A stretch of 64,000 bases of DNA, taken from contig JAENRP010000028.1 of NCBI GenBank assembly GCA_024741835.1, forward strand, positions 18,918 through 82,917, read 5' to 3'. Positions within the stretch are counted from its first letter, which is position 1; each line of letters opens with the position of its first letter. Under the pieces are notes generated by a model that was not told the DNA's origin, made no database searches, and saw nothing but the letters and a program-made list of their open reading frames with translations. This document shows positions 1 through 12,125 of the stretch, piece by piece. A program made the position numbers and the translations under genes. Source of the DNA: Diplocarpon mali. Lineage: Eukaryota > Ascomycota > Leotiomycetes > Helotiales > Drepanopezizaceae.

Positions 1-2585
1 AGAAACTGTGAATTACTCAGAACGCGGAGTGAATTCCAGGAGTGGAGAGTGATGTGTGGAGATGGCGGCAGGTTGTGCCTTGTTTGTATGCGCGCCAATC
101 AGCGTTTGCGGGGATGCTTAAGCGAGGCGGGGAATCTCCTTGATTTAGCGAGGGGTTTCTGTTTATCCGCACCTCGACCCGACATTCAAGGGCAGCTGAT
201 GTTGGGGACGGCAGGGAATACGGGATCAATCGAGTTGGATGAGAGGCGTGATGTCTGTATGGTATGGATGGACGCATGCATGCATATAAGGAATGGATGG
301 ATATATACATGTACCTATATACCGATGATATCTCGACATATTGACCGGATACAACTCCCAGGGCCAGATCAAGAGAAAGCCCAAGAAGACGTGTACATCG
401 AGCCTACGCAAGTGCAACTTGGAGATCGCGATATTTTAGCATTGCGCTGTTTCTGGTAGTCTTGCTGTTAGGATATACAAAGATTGGGCTTATGCAATCG
501 TACCTTGTATATTACTCCTGCAGCTCCATAGAACTCAGAATCTACATCTTTAGATTCTGTCACTTGTCAATATTTTCTCTTCGGCCCATCTTGGCGATTC
601 GTCCGGAAACTGATCTTCGACAGCACGGACTCCGTTCATTCCGAGGCATTCCATTGAACCTTGACTCTCGATACAAAAGGGTGCTCAAGGGGGGTTGCGG
701 TTAGATGATCAAAACAGAGTAATCTGCACATATACTTACATGCGCGTAGAAGATATATACGCATAGAATACATATACGTGTAAAGTATATAGACGAATAG
801 AATGTTTATACGTATAGAACATACTCCCGTCTCAGGCCGGATTCCCAGAAATGAGCGATCAAGTGCTCTCCACCTCCAGTTCTGGAACAGCCGCGGTGAA
901 ACCTTTCCCGTGCTTGGGAAATACATCGAAAGGTTGAATACGTTACTAGACGGAGTGCAGGCTTGACAGGAGGGCTTCATATGGCTAAAGAATGGTCTCT
1001 TCTTTTTAAAAAGGGAAACTGCAAGGATATAATTTACCTTTGGCCCGATTGTCTTTAACCTCTGTTTTTATTATCATCCTCCAAACCACAGCAGAGACAT
1101 CTTATATTGCCAACTTCTGCTATCAGATCCAGCGCTGTTGTCATCTTACTTCAATATTTATCTCTGCTTTTGATCTGTCTTTTTTTTTAAGACATACCTG
1201 TACGTAATAGATAATCCAAAGTTTCTGGTGAGCTCTTATCAACAAAACGAATAAAATAATTATCACCCAAAAGTGAAAATGGAAACGTTAGGACAGAAAC
1301 AACTCTGTAATCTCGACCTGTACTTCTCACATTCCTGGTGACAACATTTCAAAGATCGATTTGATTTAAGGGCACAGCTTTTCTCGGCTGACTTATCGAG
1401 GCTATGAGGTGGAGGCTGCGTCCTTTGACTACCAAAGATGCTGCAATAGTTGAAGTCATGTATTCATCAGCAAATATGACATATCTCTATCGACAGAGAG
1501 GAATCAAAAATACTGAAGAAGTGCTAGGTGAAGTCAAGGATCTGGGTATATTAGGTAATTTAGAAGTCAGAGGAGTGAAATCAGCGATGAAGATCGTTTG
1601 GGCCTAGGACTAGCTCCAGCATGTGATATTTGATGATTCTAGATTGATGAAATACGCAGATATTGTATTATCTCTTTTTAAAAAATATTCTCTGCTTATG
1701 CGCTAGCCGATGACTACACGTTAGTATCAATAATGTATATACATATTCTTGTGGCAAAACGATATTTTGCTGTCAGTTACCATTTCACTGTCAAGTAAGA
1801 AAGAGCCTTGGGATTGAATCAAATCTTAGATGAATTTATGTGCCTCAAATATAAGACCTTTCTGTGTAAGTAAAAGTTTTACTCAGGAATCGGCGCATGG
1901 ATAACATTTTGGCTTGGAAAATTGTTGCAGGAACGCATATCACATTTTTGTCACATGATCCGTCACATGATAGTCACATGATATATGCCAAGGCGCTAAT
2001 GCCTAGACACCTCACTTAGATACTCTCAAGGTCAGAGACCTCTCTTACGATCTTAGAACACAAGACAACCAACAACCACCGTTTGCACCTCACATTTTCT
2101 CGTGCACTCAAACAGACAACTGCTAGAGTATTACCCTAGCTGTAAATAATAACCAAGTTTCTAGGTGTGCATGAATCCCAACTCAAGTTCAATATCTTGT
2201 CATTGGTCATACTCGGTAAATCCAAATATGCTGAGTTTTTATGAAGAGTTTGGTGGATTGAAAACTGATAAATCGGACTGACTAGATATACGTTGAGATA
2301 GCGATACAAAGAATAAACATCAAAAGCCGATTGGCTCAAGATAATATTAGAAGCGAAGCGTGATCTACCTTGCTTGAAAGTTTAAATAAAGGAAAACGTC
2401 ATACAAAGTTCAACTTTTACTATCTCTATGAGTTTAAGGCGATCGGTGAATTCTTTTACTGAAAAGGATTCTTATCCTTCAATGGACTTCTGCCCTGGAT
2501 CTGATCGGCTATACTCAGGATAAAAAGAGCACCTAAACCCAGCTGGATATACCCGAGTCTATCCACACTCATGCCCCAATTCTGC
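1..2585. other. gene-poor stretch, nothing supportable
   Basis: No reading frame here has a recognisable domain, a convincing splice pattern or a good start context. Frames of 60-136 codons exist on both strands but overlap each other, as expected by chance. Around 720-830 there is an AT-rich run built from variants of a tatacgtatagaa-like motif. Part of 2340-2585 is probably 3' flank of the homogentisate dioxygenase gene on the minus strand. Confidence 0.6.
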
Positions 2586-4091
2586 TTATGTGTAGTGCGG
2601 CAGCGGCTTTGCTTCCACTTCCCCTTTGCCCACCACCCCATTGGTACTCTGCCCGATATCCAGCACCCCATCCATCGCACCATCAACCCTGTTACTCAGC
2701 CTCTTCGCACCCTCCGGAACATGAAAACGCGGCTTCAGCGGCGTCCAACTCTCCTCGTTATAACCCCCTTGCACCTTCCTACAGGTCTTCAGTCCCCACT
2801 CCGTCACACCCACCATGAAGCAGCTCTCAAACATGAAAGCCATGCTGCCTTCTCCGATCTTCATCGGGTTCAGCGGCGCGTTTGATGCCTTCTCGTAGGT
2901 ACCGGCATCCGGACCGTGGGCACTCATCACGTTGTGTAGGCTGGCTCCAGCAGGTTGGAACCCGCCGCCGCTCTTGGCGTCGTATTCGCCGCCGATGAGA
3001 CCCATGAATTCAGACATCACGTTGCGGTGATACCAGGGAGGGCGGAATGTATCCTCGCCCACGAGCCAGCGGGGAGGAAATATGACGAAATCAGCGATGG
3101 CCGTACCGACATGGCCCGAAGGCGCCGTGAGCACGGTGAATATGCTGGGATCTGGATGGTCAAAAGAGATGGAGCCGATGGTGTTAAAGCGGCCTAGGTC
3201 GTATTTGTACGGGTAGTAGAGGCCATGCCATGCGACGACGTCGTAGGGGGTGTGCGTCTGGGTTGCGGCAAAGAGGTGCCCGTTGAATTTGGAGAGGATG
3301 GTATAGGTTCCTGCCGTATCTTCTTCATAAGCTGCCACTGGAGCCTGGAAGTCGCGGGCGTTTGCTAGACAGTTGGAACCAATGGGTCCAAGTTCGGGGA
3401 GTTGGAAATGGCCCTGGTATAGCTCCAGTATATACCCTCGGACTGCACCGTCTGGGAGTTCAACGCGGTATTTGACGCCGCGAGGAATGACGCATATCTC
3501 GTTGGGACGAACCAGGATTCTGCCCATCTCGGTTTGGATGTCCAAGAGTCCATGCTGCAGCACGATTAAGAAATCCCCATCTGCGGAGTAAAAAGCTGCG
3601 TTCTTGTCCATGCTCTTTCCTGCCGAAAAAACGAAGATTCCCAGTCCGTGCTTCAGGGTCGGATCTCCCGCACCGGCAAGCAGCTTCAAGCCATGCACCC
3701 AGTCGACCGTCTCGTCCAAATCGAAGGGATCCCACCGCAGCTGGTTAGGGATCTGATGCAGCCTGTCTCCCTCGGGATTTGTGTTGTATGTAGAGGCCTC
3801 GGAGGCATTGAAAGGGGAGTGTGCGGCCGAGGGGAGGATCCTGTAGAGCCACGATTGTTTGTTCTCGTGGCGGGGTGCAGTAAATGCTGTCCCCGACAGC
3901 TTCTCGGCATAGAGGCCATATGGGGGTTTTTGAGGCGAATTTGCCCCGATCGGAAGGGCGCCAACGATAGCTTCAGTCCTACGAGCCATTAGCGACGCTG
4001 TTATAAGTCTAGGAGGAGCTTACTCATGGTAGGAACTGAAGCCGTTCTGATATCTGTATCTCTCGGGCGTGTTGAACTTTGTGACGGGCAT
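2586..4091 (-). CDS. hmgA: homogentisate 1,2-dioxygenase (2 exons)
   Basis: Homogentisate 1,2-dioxygenase opens the ring of homogentisate to maleylacetoacetate in phenylalanine/tyrosine breakdown (cytosolic, Fe(II)-dependent). Exon 1 is 4091-4024 and encodes MPVTKF...SSYHE, the family N-terminus. A 45-nt intron (4023-3979) has a GTAAG donor, a GCTAAT branch-like site and a TAG acceptor; exon 2 runs 3978-2586. The ATG at 3989 lies inside the intron and is not the start. Diagnostic motifs are [20 protein letters not shown], the metal-ligand block [13 protein letters not shown] and [10 protein letters not shown], which hold the His/Glu/His iron ligands. Predicted length is 486 aa, about 40 longer than common fungal homologues, mainly from an extra C-terminal tail ending PLPHYT. 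None of the other tyrosine-catabolism genes that are clustered with it in Aspergillus is adjacent. Confidence 0.95.
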
Positions 4092-7000
4092 CTTGGAACG
4101 TGAAGAGCAGGTACTGGAACGTGATATTTGACGCTACTAGCTCATCGAGTTATTATTTAGGGAGGGTTAGCGACGGGCTGGTATACGGAGAAAGCGATGC
4201 ACGGAGAGCTGTATACGAGAAGCTACACAGAAAAGAATATATGGAGTTTTTGATTCTGCCATCAGGAGATTCTGACGTGACATGGGGGGAATTGTCATTC
4301 TGATGGTGATGGCGAGGATAGCGAGATTCCAAGGCCGCCCCCACGCATTCTTTCGGCCTAAGCGTCAGGGGTGCGGCGATACGCGGCTTGAATTCCGCGC
4401 TGATCATGTGCCGAGGTGTCGGAGGCATCTCCGACTGCTGGATTGGGAAGCTCCATATCACGTGGTTCGCGGAATGCTACAGCAGGTAAACAGCAAGCGG
4501 GGCTAGTGCTTACTAATTCTACCCCGCTCCCCGAACTGGTGAGGCAATGTTGACAACTACACTCTCAAACCATGTCCGACACACCTCCACTATGTGAAAG
4601 CAAAGTCAAGCTCAAGGTTCTCAGAAGTATGCAACTGTCGCAACATGTGTAGATTTGTGCCTACACGTGCGCTATCTCCTCGATCGCAGGTAACAATCTA
4701 TCAAAATGCGTGCGCTGGGTGAGGACGTGCCCTTGGCAAACACATGATTCCGGCACCACGATTTCTTTCTTACACTGGAGGATCTGGGAGAGTCTGGTTA
4801 TCCGCATGTCCAAGGAGGCGTGCTCCAGCAGAGAGTCTGCAGTATGAGGCTGTCGATCGAGGCTGTAACTGCTCGCCAGGCCGTGTATCGCAGTATCCTG
4901 CGTCTCCCTACCTCAAGCTTCTCCGCAACATTTACGAGGCGTCGACGCCGGACTGATAAATTGCTATTGAAGCACAGAAATTCAGCACGGATCCTATCAC
5001 GAACCGCGCCCTTGATTTTGGGTCTTGATGCTGCTGCCGAGTTTCTCGCATACTCCGAGTACATCGAGTATGATTTAGACAGGAAGAGGCTTGTTGGCCT
5101 GCCATTTTATCAAGAAAACACCAAGTTAACGATGCTTGCCGAAGACGGGCTTTCTTTACCCTAGACTTCCTAGCAAGAAGATGCGTAGCCCTCGCTGCGA
5201 TAGCCGTCCTAGAGCATCGAATCTCTGTCGCTGCTCACTTGAAGCGAATTGCCATTCGGACCAGCATGCGCCAGATCCACCAATACCCTGCTACGAAATG
5301 GCTAACTGACTCTGGGCTGGTAAAGAATCTATCAGTGAAGCAACAGCCTTGGGTTTGAGAATCGACAACCTTCGTTCTAAAACTGTTCTATTCCATCGAC
5401 AGGATGAAGACGTGTTAAGGTGACCGCGATACCATCTTCAGCTTCTCGAAATTCAAGTTTGCTTAGAGGCATTATCTCTTATGAAGACGGTGTTCGAAGA
5501 CTTATTTCAGTCGTTTCCCGGATCTCATCCAGGACTCGGAATTTGACAACATACAACTCCGCACCTCGCACTAGCTTGGAATGAACGAGTAGTAGGGTGC
5601 AGCAAAATTCAGTCTGTCCGTCGGATCCAGCACGGCAATTCCTTTTTACTTCAACTGCAGTGATTGCTCGAGACAAGCTTGCCTGAAGAAACTTTGTGAG
5701 CACTCCGATGATAGAGACGACATCACGGCTCTGTACACCTGACTCGCGCTTTCCCATGTCAGATTGGAGGATGTACGCACATAACTAGATCTACATCAAA
5801 GCTGCAGAAAAGACGCAAGTATTTCGGGCTCAGACGTTGGATATTGCAATGCAAAGATGGGGATAACAACAGTGTGAGAATCTCGGAAATCCAACTTCGA
5901 TCATATTTTCGTTCCCACGCGCGTGAGAGGGAAGAAACAAACGTGTTTATCAGACCAAAAATAAAGGAATTAAATAGGCATTTAGAAGACCAGATGAAAG
6001 TCAATCGCATCTCTCGAGGTGCATTCCGCTCGGTATATACGTACCTATGGTTTTACACTAGAGCGATGGGATAAGTCTGACTACGCCTGTTGAAACATGG
6101 CTGGAGCATTCAAATTCTGCTCTATCAACGACCGAACACTCCACCGCGTATATTTGAGAAACTTCCGGCTCGCTGATAATCCGAGAGGTGTGTGTGCAAC
6201 GGAGAAAAACATGATAACCAGAAAGTACAAAAGTTGGGCATGTCAACGAAGCAAACAGAAGGGGGAAAGAAGAAGGAGGAGAAGGGGGAAAGAAACATAT
6301 CGTGCTTTTAATGACCGCCTGGGCTCCAACTACCACATCATCCCGGCGGCCAAACAATCAACAAAACAGTTCGCGGTGTAGGAAAAATCTCACAATTCAT
6401 CAGTCCTCACTTCCCATCAACCCAAGAATGCACAATAGGTCTCGCTAAATTTTGCATAAAGTGCAACACAACGAAAGAAGTCAAACACCAAGGAACGTTT
6501 GCTCTTAAAAGAGTACATATCGAATGAGACCACCCCGTTTTCTGTATTCACAAGACAAGGCACTTTTATTAAACTGGAATCTAACAGAGAGCCCGGCAAG
6601 GGTGGTTTTTTAGCCATCAGCAATAACTACACCGAGGTTGTTGGAAATGAGGCACTTAAGAACGGAACAGACCAAGAAGATTTTCTCATAGCCGCCATCA
6701 ACATAAAGAGACCTCGAGTTGCCAGATGGAGCGTTGTCAGTGAATCTTCAGCAAAATTAAAAAGCGTGAAAGAAAATCTTGAAATCATTGGGCCACTAAA
6801 CCCGCCATATCTCAGTCACAACGGCATACATCATTATGGCCGACCTGAACTTGTACTTGTTGGCGTATTTGGAATGTACTTTATCTGGATGGAGTGCTAC
6901 GAACTCTAAAAAATGCTTCTCCGGCAGTAGGAAGTCGACCGAAATCTGAAAGTCGAGTATCCGGTAAGCGCCTTCTCGCGCCTTGAGGATGAAATATGAG

Positions 7001-7280
7001 TGTAGGAGACAATAAGAGAGCAAATCGTATGACTCGCTGGCCCCCATTGCTGCACAGAGAGGTTCATGCGTTGAGTGGGAAAGTCGGAGTGCTGAATTCA
7101 TTCCTTGAAAAAGCTGGCCATCATGTGTGCCATTTTTCGGGCGTGAATCTTACCACCAACGAAGTATTGAAGTCAGGCGAGCTTCGACTCGGCTGGAGTG
7201 GGATCGGAATTTTTTCTACTTACATACACACATCTTCTCTATGGGGGGCAGCATTGAGCAGAGCCATCAGAATGCCAGCC
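4092..7280. other. intergenic, no supportable gene
   Basis: Contains the upstream region of the homogentisate dioxygenase gene and about 3 kb with only short overlapping frames. A plus-strand frame of 136 codons at 6499-6909 and a minus-strand frame of 101 codons at 6796-7101 overlap, have no recognisable domain and no supporting splice sites. A purine-rich AG tract lies at about 6250-6295. Confidence 0.5.
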
Positions 7281-8624
7281 TTAACGCAGAGGTCTGTAGT
7301 CGGCATCGTCACTATCATGAACCTCCTCAGGCTTCTCTTCGTCCTCTTCGTCCTCTTCGTCCCCTTCGTCCTCTTCGTCCCCTTCGTCCCCTTCGTCTTC
7401 TTCATCTTCTTCATCTTCTTCATCTTCTTCATCTTCTTCATCCTCTTCATCTTCGTCATTGTCATGCTTGTCATCGTCGTCATCGTCGTCATCATCTTCA
7501 GACGTGTCAGACTCCGGAGACTCTTTATCCAGATTCAAGTCGATATCCTCCATGTAATCCAGGTAGGCCTGAGTCTTCACATGCTCGCGGAGCAGTTTTT
7601 CCCATTCAGCATCCGATACAGCTGCACTGGGAAGTCGGCCACACTCATCAATCACCTTCCACTCTTTACCATAGGGGCCGTCTGCGCTCAGTGGAACCAA
7701 GACATACTTGAATCTCCTTCTGTCCTTGTGGCCACCTATTGTTTCAAGTCAGTTCTTGCGGCTCTATGATGGGATCAAGGCCGGATTACCGGACTGTGCC
7801 GTGAGGATCATGTACTGGCCATCCTCACCAATTGAGAGGTGGTCTGCGTATGGGCGATCAATGTTGTCTCTCGGCGCTTGCTCAACTGTGGTCGTTAGCT
7901 GAGATGTGAAAAGATGTGGATCATCGATCTTACCATACTGCTCCTGCAAGTGCTCAATCTGGCCAAGAATGAAGGCGGATTGGCCTGCTAGGAATCGGCG
8001 TCAGTACATCGCAATCAAAGACACAATTGATAAATGAACAAAGGATTTTGCCTGTGGTCTAAAATTGCAAAGAATTGTGCAGAGAAGATGAAAGCAAGGC
8101 CAGGAGCAGAACTGTGGAACACAACAATACAGCAACCAACGCTGGAGGCACAAGACATTCTTTTAAAGGTTCATCTGCCCTGGGCGTGCGTGAATGACGC
8201 GAGAGATCGCGCACAGGATGTCCTCAGAGGTGGGGCCGAAGATCAGCCTAGATAAGGGTGGCTGTTTACATACCGCTAATTGCAGGATGTTGCTTATATT
8301 TTTCCTTCAATCTTTTGGACTCGCTATTTCTTGCCTTTGACTCCCCCAGCGATTCTCGCTTGTTGGAACGAAGCTGTCCACGATCAGTAACTCCTTGCAG
8401 ATGCGTGTAAGCGATCTATGCACTCACTGTATTTGCCCATACAGAGTTGCCGGGATCGGCCAGCTATACTCGGTCAGCAACACTTCGCAGATGCGTAGAA
8501 TAGATCTACTCACGACATTTGCTAAGAAAGAGCTGCCAGGAGGAGTGCGCTGGGTGGGCAGTGCGACCTTAGCTTGCATGACTGTCGCCGAAGGGCTCTC
8601 GGCCTTGATCGGAGCAGTGGACAT
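7281..8624 (-). CDS. unidentified protein with long Asp/Glu-rich tail (6 exons)
   Basis: Not recognised. Six exons join in frame on the minus strand: 8624-8514, 8463-8428, 8373-8274, 7984-7934, 7885-7790 and 7735-7281, giving 282 aa. The start is the first ATG (MSTAPIKAESPS). Splice sites are GTGAGT/TATAG, GTGAGT/GACAG, GTATGT/TAGCAG, GTAAG/CTAAC..CACAG and GTAAT/AATAG. The acceptor of exon 4 is a tandem TAGCAG (exon starts at 7987 or 7984, one Ala more or less). The N-terminal third is Ser/Thr/Lys-rich, the middle (HLQEQYVEQAPRDNIDRPYA..., KYVLVPLSADGPYGKEW) looks folded, and the last ~85 residues are almost only Asp and Glu, ending DADYRPLR. Such acidic tails are common in nuclear or histone-contacting proteins, but that is only inference. 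Introns 1 and 2 resemble each other. Confidence 0.65.
7325..7505 (-). repeat. triplet-repeat tract encoding Asp/Glu run
   Basis: Imperfect GAA/GAG/GAC/GAT codon tract on the minus strand (tcctcttcg- and cttcttcat-type units on plus), inside the last exon of the acidic-tail gene. It encodes an almost uninterrupted Asp/Glu stretch with a few Gly residues and is likely to be length-variable. Confidence 0.85.
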
Positions 8625-10682
8625 CGTTGCGGTGACTGCGCAAGATATCTTTGGGTATGAGTGTCTATGCGGTGTCAATACAGATTCGTAGAGTCTACAG
8701 GTGCGCGAAGCTGAAAAAGACTAAGGATCTCGTCAGCGCTGAACGATCTGAGGTTGCCAGATCTTCCGAGCGCACTCGAGGTTGCTTGCGCGACGTACCG
8801 TCCGAGGATTCGATCTCAAGAAGCTGTATTGGGTGGTCGGTGCAGTGTTACGAAGAAGGTTGCCGCAGATGAGAGAAGAAGATAGAGCGACAAGGTTTTG
8901 CGTCCTACTAGGGGATCTGGAAAAGCCAGTATGCTAGGTGAGGGCTCTGGGAGGTGAATGAATGCGATTTGAGGACTTGAGATTGGGTTGTGTATCGGCT
9001 CAGGTTTGTTTGTTTTGACGCCAAGGAAGTCTTTCAGCCAGTGAAAAGTTTGGATCTTCTTACTGGCTTCCGATTGACCAACAGCCTCGCCAAAGGCCTA
9101 TGGGTGAGTGGTAGCCTGGAGATGAAAATCCAGGCGCTAGGACGGCCCTCGGCCCCCGATTTCATGTCGTCCAAAAAGACTCTCTTCGCTCAAAGGACGT
9201 CTTTACCGTTCTGCACGGTGCTCGTTTCGTCTCTTTTGTTCAGGCAAGTCTTCAAAGCGTCCTTCAATTGCGTTTTCTCTCCACCCTCTTCGTTCCTCTC
9301 AGCCCTAGCTCTGCCGTTGACAGCATCTCAAGAGTCTGGGAGAGCCCGTCCGTATCCAACCTCTTTCTAGCACTTGCTGACAGGCGCCTCTTGCCCTGTA
9401 GAGATCCAGCTCCCTTCTCTCGTGAAATGCCGCAATCTCGCACACACTGTCTTGCCTGCGAAGTTGTCGACTTCAGGTACAAGGTATCACAGATCTCCAA
9501 ATATTCTCACTTGGTCTGTCCTATCTATATCTGCAATCCGCCGCTTAGTCCTCCCCAACGGCGCTTCTTGTCCCATACGAACGAGTCCCAGCCTCTTCCC
9601 TGACTATATCATGGTGTCGCTGTCACAGGCGCCGCTCTTCGCCCGAGGCTGTTGTTTACTTGTAGGTAGAATAGGACGAGGGAGACCAGTTTGATAACAT
9701 CTTTTTGTCTAGAGAAGTCTTAGCCTATAGTCTGTATCTTTAAGATTATCGTGTTCAGTTAAGCCGAGTAATTTATTCTTTATTTTATCTTCAGCTGTTT
9801 AAGTTATGACTTTCTCGGCTATGTTTTATCTATATACGCGTTAAGATTTTTTGAAGATGCAGTAAAGCGCTCTGTTCTTTTTAATATAAAGTATAATTAC
9901 CGGTCGGTATCAAAGCGTTGTTCGCCCTTACAGCCCCCGTCTCTACTCCTCTCTGTTGTCTGTTTACGCCCAGGACTCCTGATCAGTGGGTTGTGCAGAT
10001 GTTCCAATCTGGTTCTGGCTCAGCTCTCGTCCCGTGTTTCTCACGCTGTGGTTTTGATATGCAGATAGCTGGCTGGCTATACTATACGAGGCGGGCCAGA
10101 GAGATAGATACCAAGCGGGTGAGCTGAGTCTTGTGCAGAGGAATTCTTGGCGAGTTTGAGAAGCCTGGTTGCTTTCATATACTATTGCGAAGATTTGTTG
10201 TTTCTGGTATATTTCTGGATTTAAATGCTAGGGGTGTGGTGGTAGATTGGTCTTGTCTAGTCTAGTCATACCTTATTCATTCAGTAATCTTCTCCACTCG
10301 ATACGAAATTGAGCATGTCCATACAACCCGCCGTAGCCTTATCAGAAAGACAGAAAAATAAGAGGCTCTCAAGCTCGTCTCTTGCTCCCCACTCTCTGCT
10401 GCTTCCAGTCTTGGATCCGAAATTGGATCTGGATTTGACTGTGGATTTGGGATTGAAAGTGAAATTGGATCTGGATTTAGATCTCGGTTCCGGCTTCGGT
10501 GTTTCGGGGTTGCGCGACATGCGGTTTCTCGCTGGGCCTCGATTTCTGAGGGGACGGGTATTGGGGATGGGGTTGGGGTCTGGTGTGGTATGGTGTGGTA
10601 GGGAGAGAGGGAAGGCAAGGGGGAGAAGGGGAAGGTGAGAAGGGGAGTGTTGGTGGAGGATGAAGAGGGCTTGTTGTGTTTA

Positions 10683-10803
10683 TGTTTATCTATGTAGATG
10701 TGTGTGTGTATATACAAGTATGTGTCTTTATGTCTATGTGTCTTTATGTCTATGTGTGTTGGTGTTTATGTGTGTGTGTGTTTATATATATATATGTGTA
10801 TAC
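10683..10803. repeat. GT/TATG-rich microsatellite
   Basis: Low-complexity run of tgtgtgtgt, tatgtgtctttatgtc and tatatata blocks. It makes artificial Val/Tyr/Cys-rich frames and is not coding. Confidence 0.85.
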
Positions 10804-12040
10804 GAGAAATGTAGGCCTCCCCCAGCAGCAAGTCCTGATCAGGAGTCCCTCGCCTTGCTATTAGAGCCCCCATCTTCCTGCATGCGATTCGTCGCGGGAT
10901 CTTGAGCGTGTTTCTGTGGGCCTATTGCCATGAATAGTATACTAGGCTGATGTTTCTTACACGATAGGCTCTGCATTACATTTCTTCTATCCTTCTCGGC
11001 TTTCTTTTCTGGTTGGTTGATTGAGCTGCGGTTCCTCTTGCACCAGGTCGATGGGCTTTACAAAGGTTATTTTCCACTTTGAAAAGGGGCGCATTTTGAT
11101 GTTTCGAAACCGGTTCATGTTGTAGTATCTCTTGTGTATTGATTGAGCCTAATCTACATTATTGCTGGATATGCTCCTTTCGGCTGGTAGTCTTTTGTGT
11201 AAGATATGCGGCACTAGTTGAATCTTGTCATATCCCATGTATGAATCGGAGTGTTTGGCTTACCTCCTCTCTACCTGGCTCTTGTAATTCATCTTTTGAT
11301 TCTTGTTATAGCGCCCAGCTGTGTTCCTGTCTTCTCAAGTCATATTGCCGGTTCTGTGATATAAGATTATCTCCAAAAAGAACACATTTTTGCATGTATC
11401 CAGCATGGTAGGGCCTCTCGCATCAAACCATCTTCCCCTCTGCAGAAACTCAGTTATCCGGACTCATTTGCGGCACAGTACCTCTCGTTGACTTCCCCAG
11501 CTCTCTCTACCGTTCATCCCAAGCATTTCCCCGTCAGCTGTTGGTCTCTTGTACCTGCGCCGCTGTTGCCAATATCACATGTCCCATATCACGTGCTGCT
11601 GGGCTTGAACCTGGTTGCCGGGCAGCACAAGACCGACACGCAATGCCAAGCCTCAAATCAGGTGACCAGACAAGCGAGGTAAGCTCCCGTACAGACCATG
11701 TCCTCCACCAGCATTTGATTTGTAAGCAGTGCCTCGTCTTGTCTCTTTGCGTTAAAGCCTCTTCTCCCACGAACAAGTCATTCTCTTCCTCCTCGCTTTC
11801 GGTTCATCTGCCTCGCCGCCGGCCCCGCGTATCCGCAATCAAATGAATTGAATTGATCTGAACTGCTCGCCTCCATCTACCATATTCGCACTGGGCTGGA
11901 AACATGGCCGCGCTATCCACTCATCTGGCCCTCTTTCGCGTGTGGGCTTGTTTGCTGACGGTGGTATGAGGTGTTCGTCGCCGGCCCATGTGGTACCTCG
12001 CAATCGTCAGAGGCTACCTTAGTCTTGAAGGGTTAGTTTG

Positions 12041-12125
12041 GTTGCACTTACCAACCGTTAGAAGCTGGTCTTCAACGGAGAACCTGTTTGCATTTGTCAA
12101 CAGTTAGAAGCCGGTCTTCAAACGG
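12041..12125. repeat. 38-bp direct repeat, two copies
   Basis: Two imperfect copies, 12041-12077 and 12087-12125, share the core GTTAGAAGC[T/C]GGTCTTCAA with flanking similarity (ttgcacttaccaac versus ttgcatttgtcaac). Offset is 46-47 bp. No function is evident. Confidence 0.7.

Noticed and set aside
3987..3989. ATG at 3989 as start of homogentisate dioxygenase
   Set aside because: Lies inside a clear 45-nt intron; the upstream exon encodes the family N-terminus MPVTKF...SSYHE.
7127..7711. Plus-strand frame rich in LRPLRPLRP and HLLHLLHLL
   Set aside because: Shadow of the acidic triplet tract coded on the other strand.
10309..10638. Plus-strand frame with LDLDLTVDLGLKVKLDLDLD pattern, beta-repeat-like
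   Set aside because: Produced by a GGATCTGGATTT-type repeat; no start context, no flanking exons, antisense frame also open.
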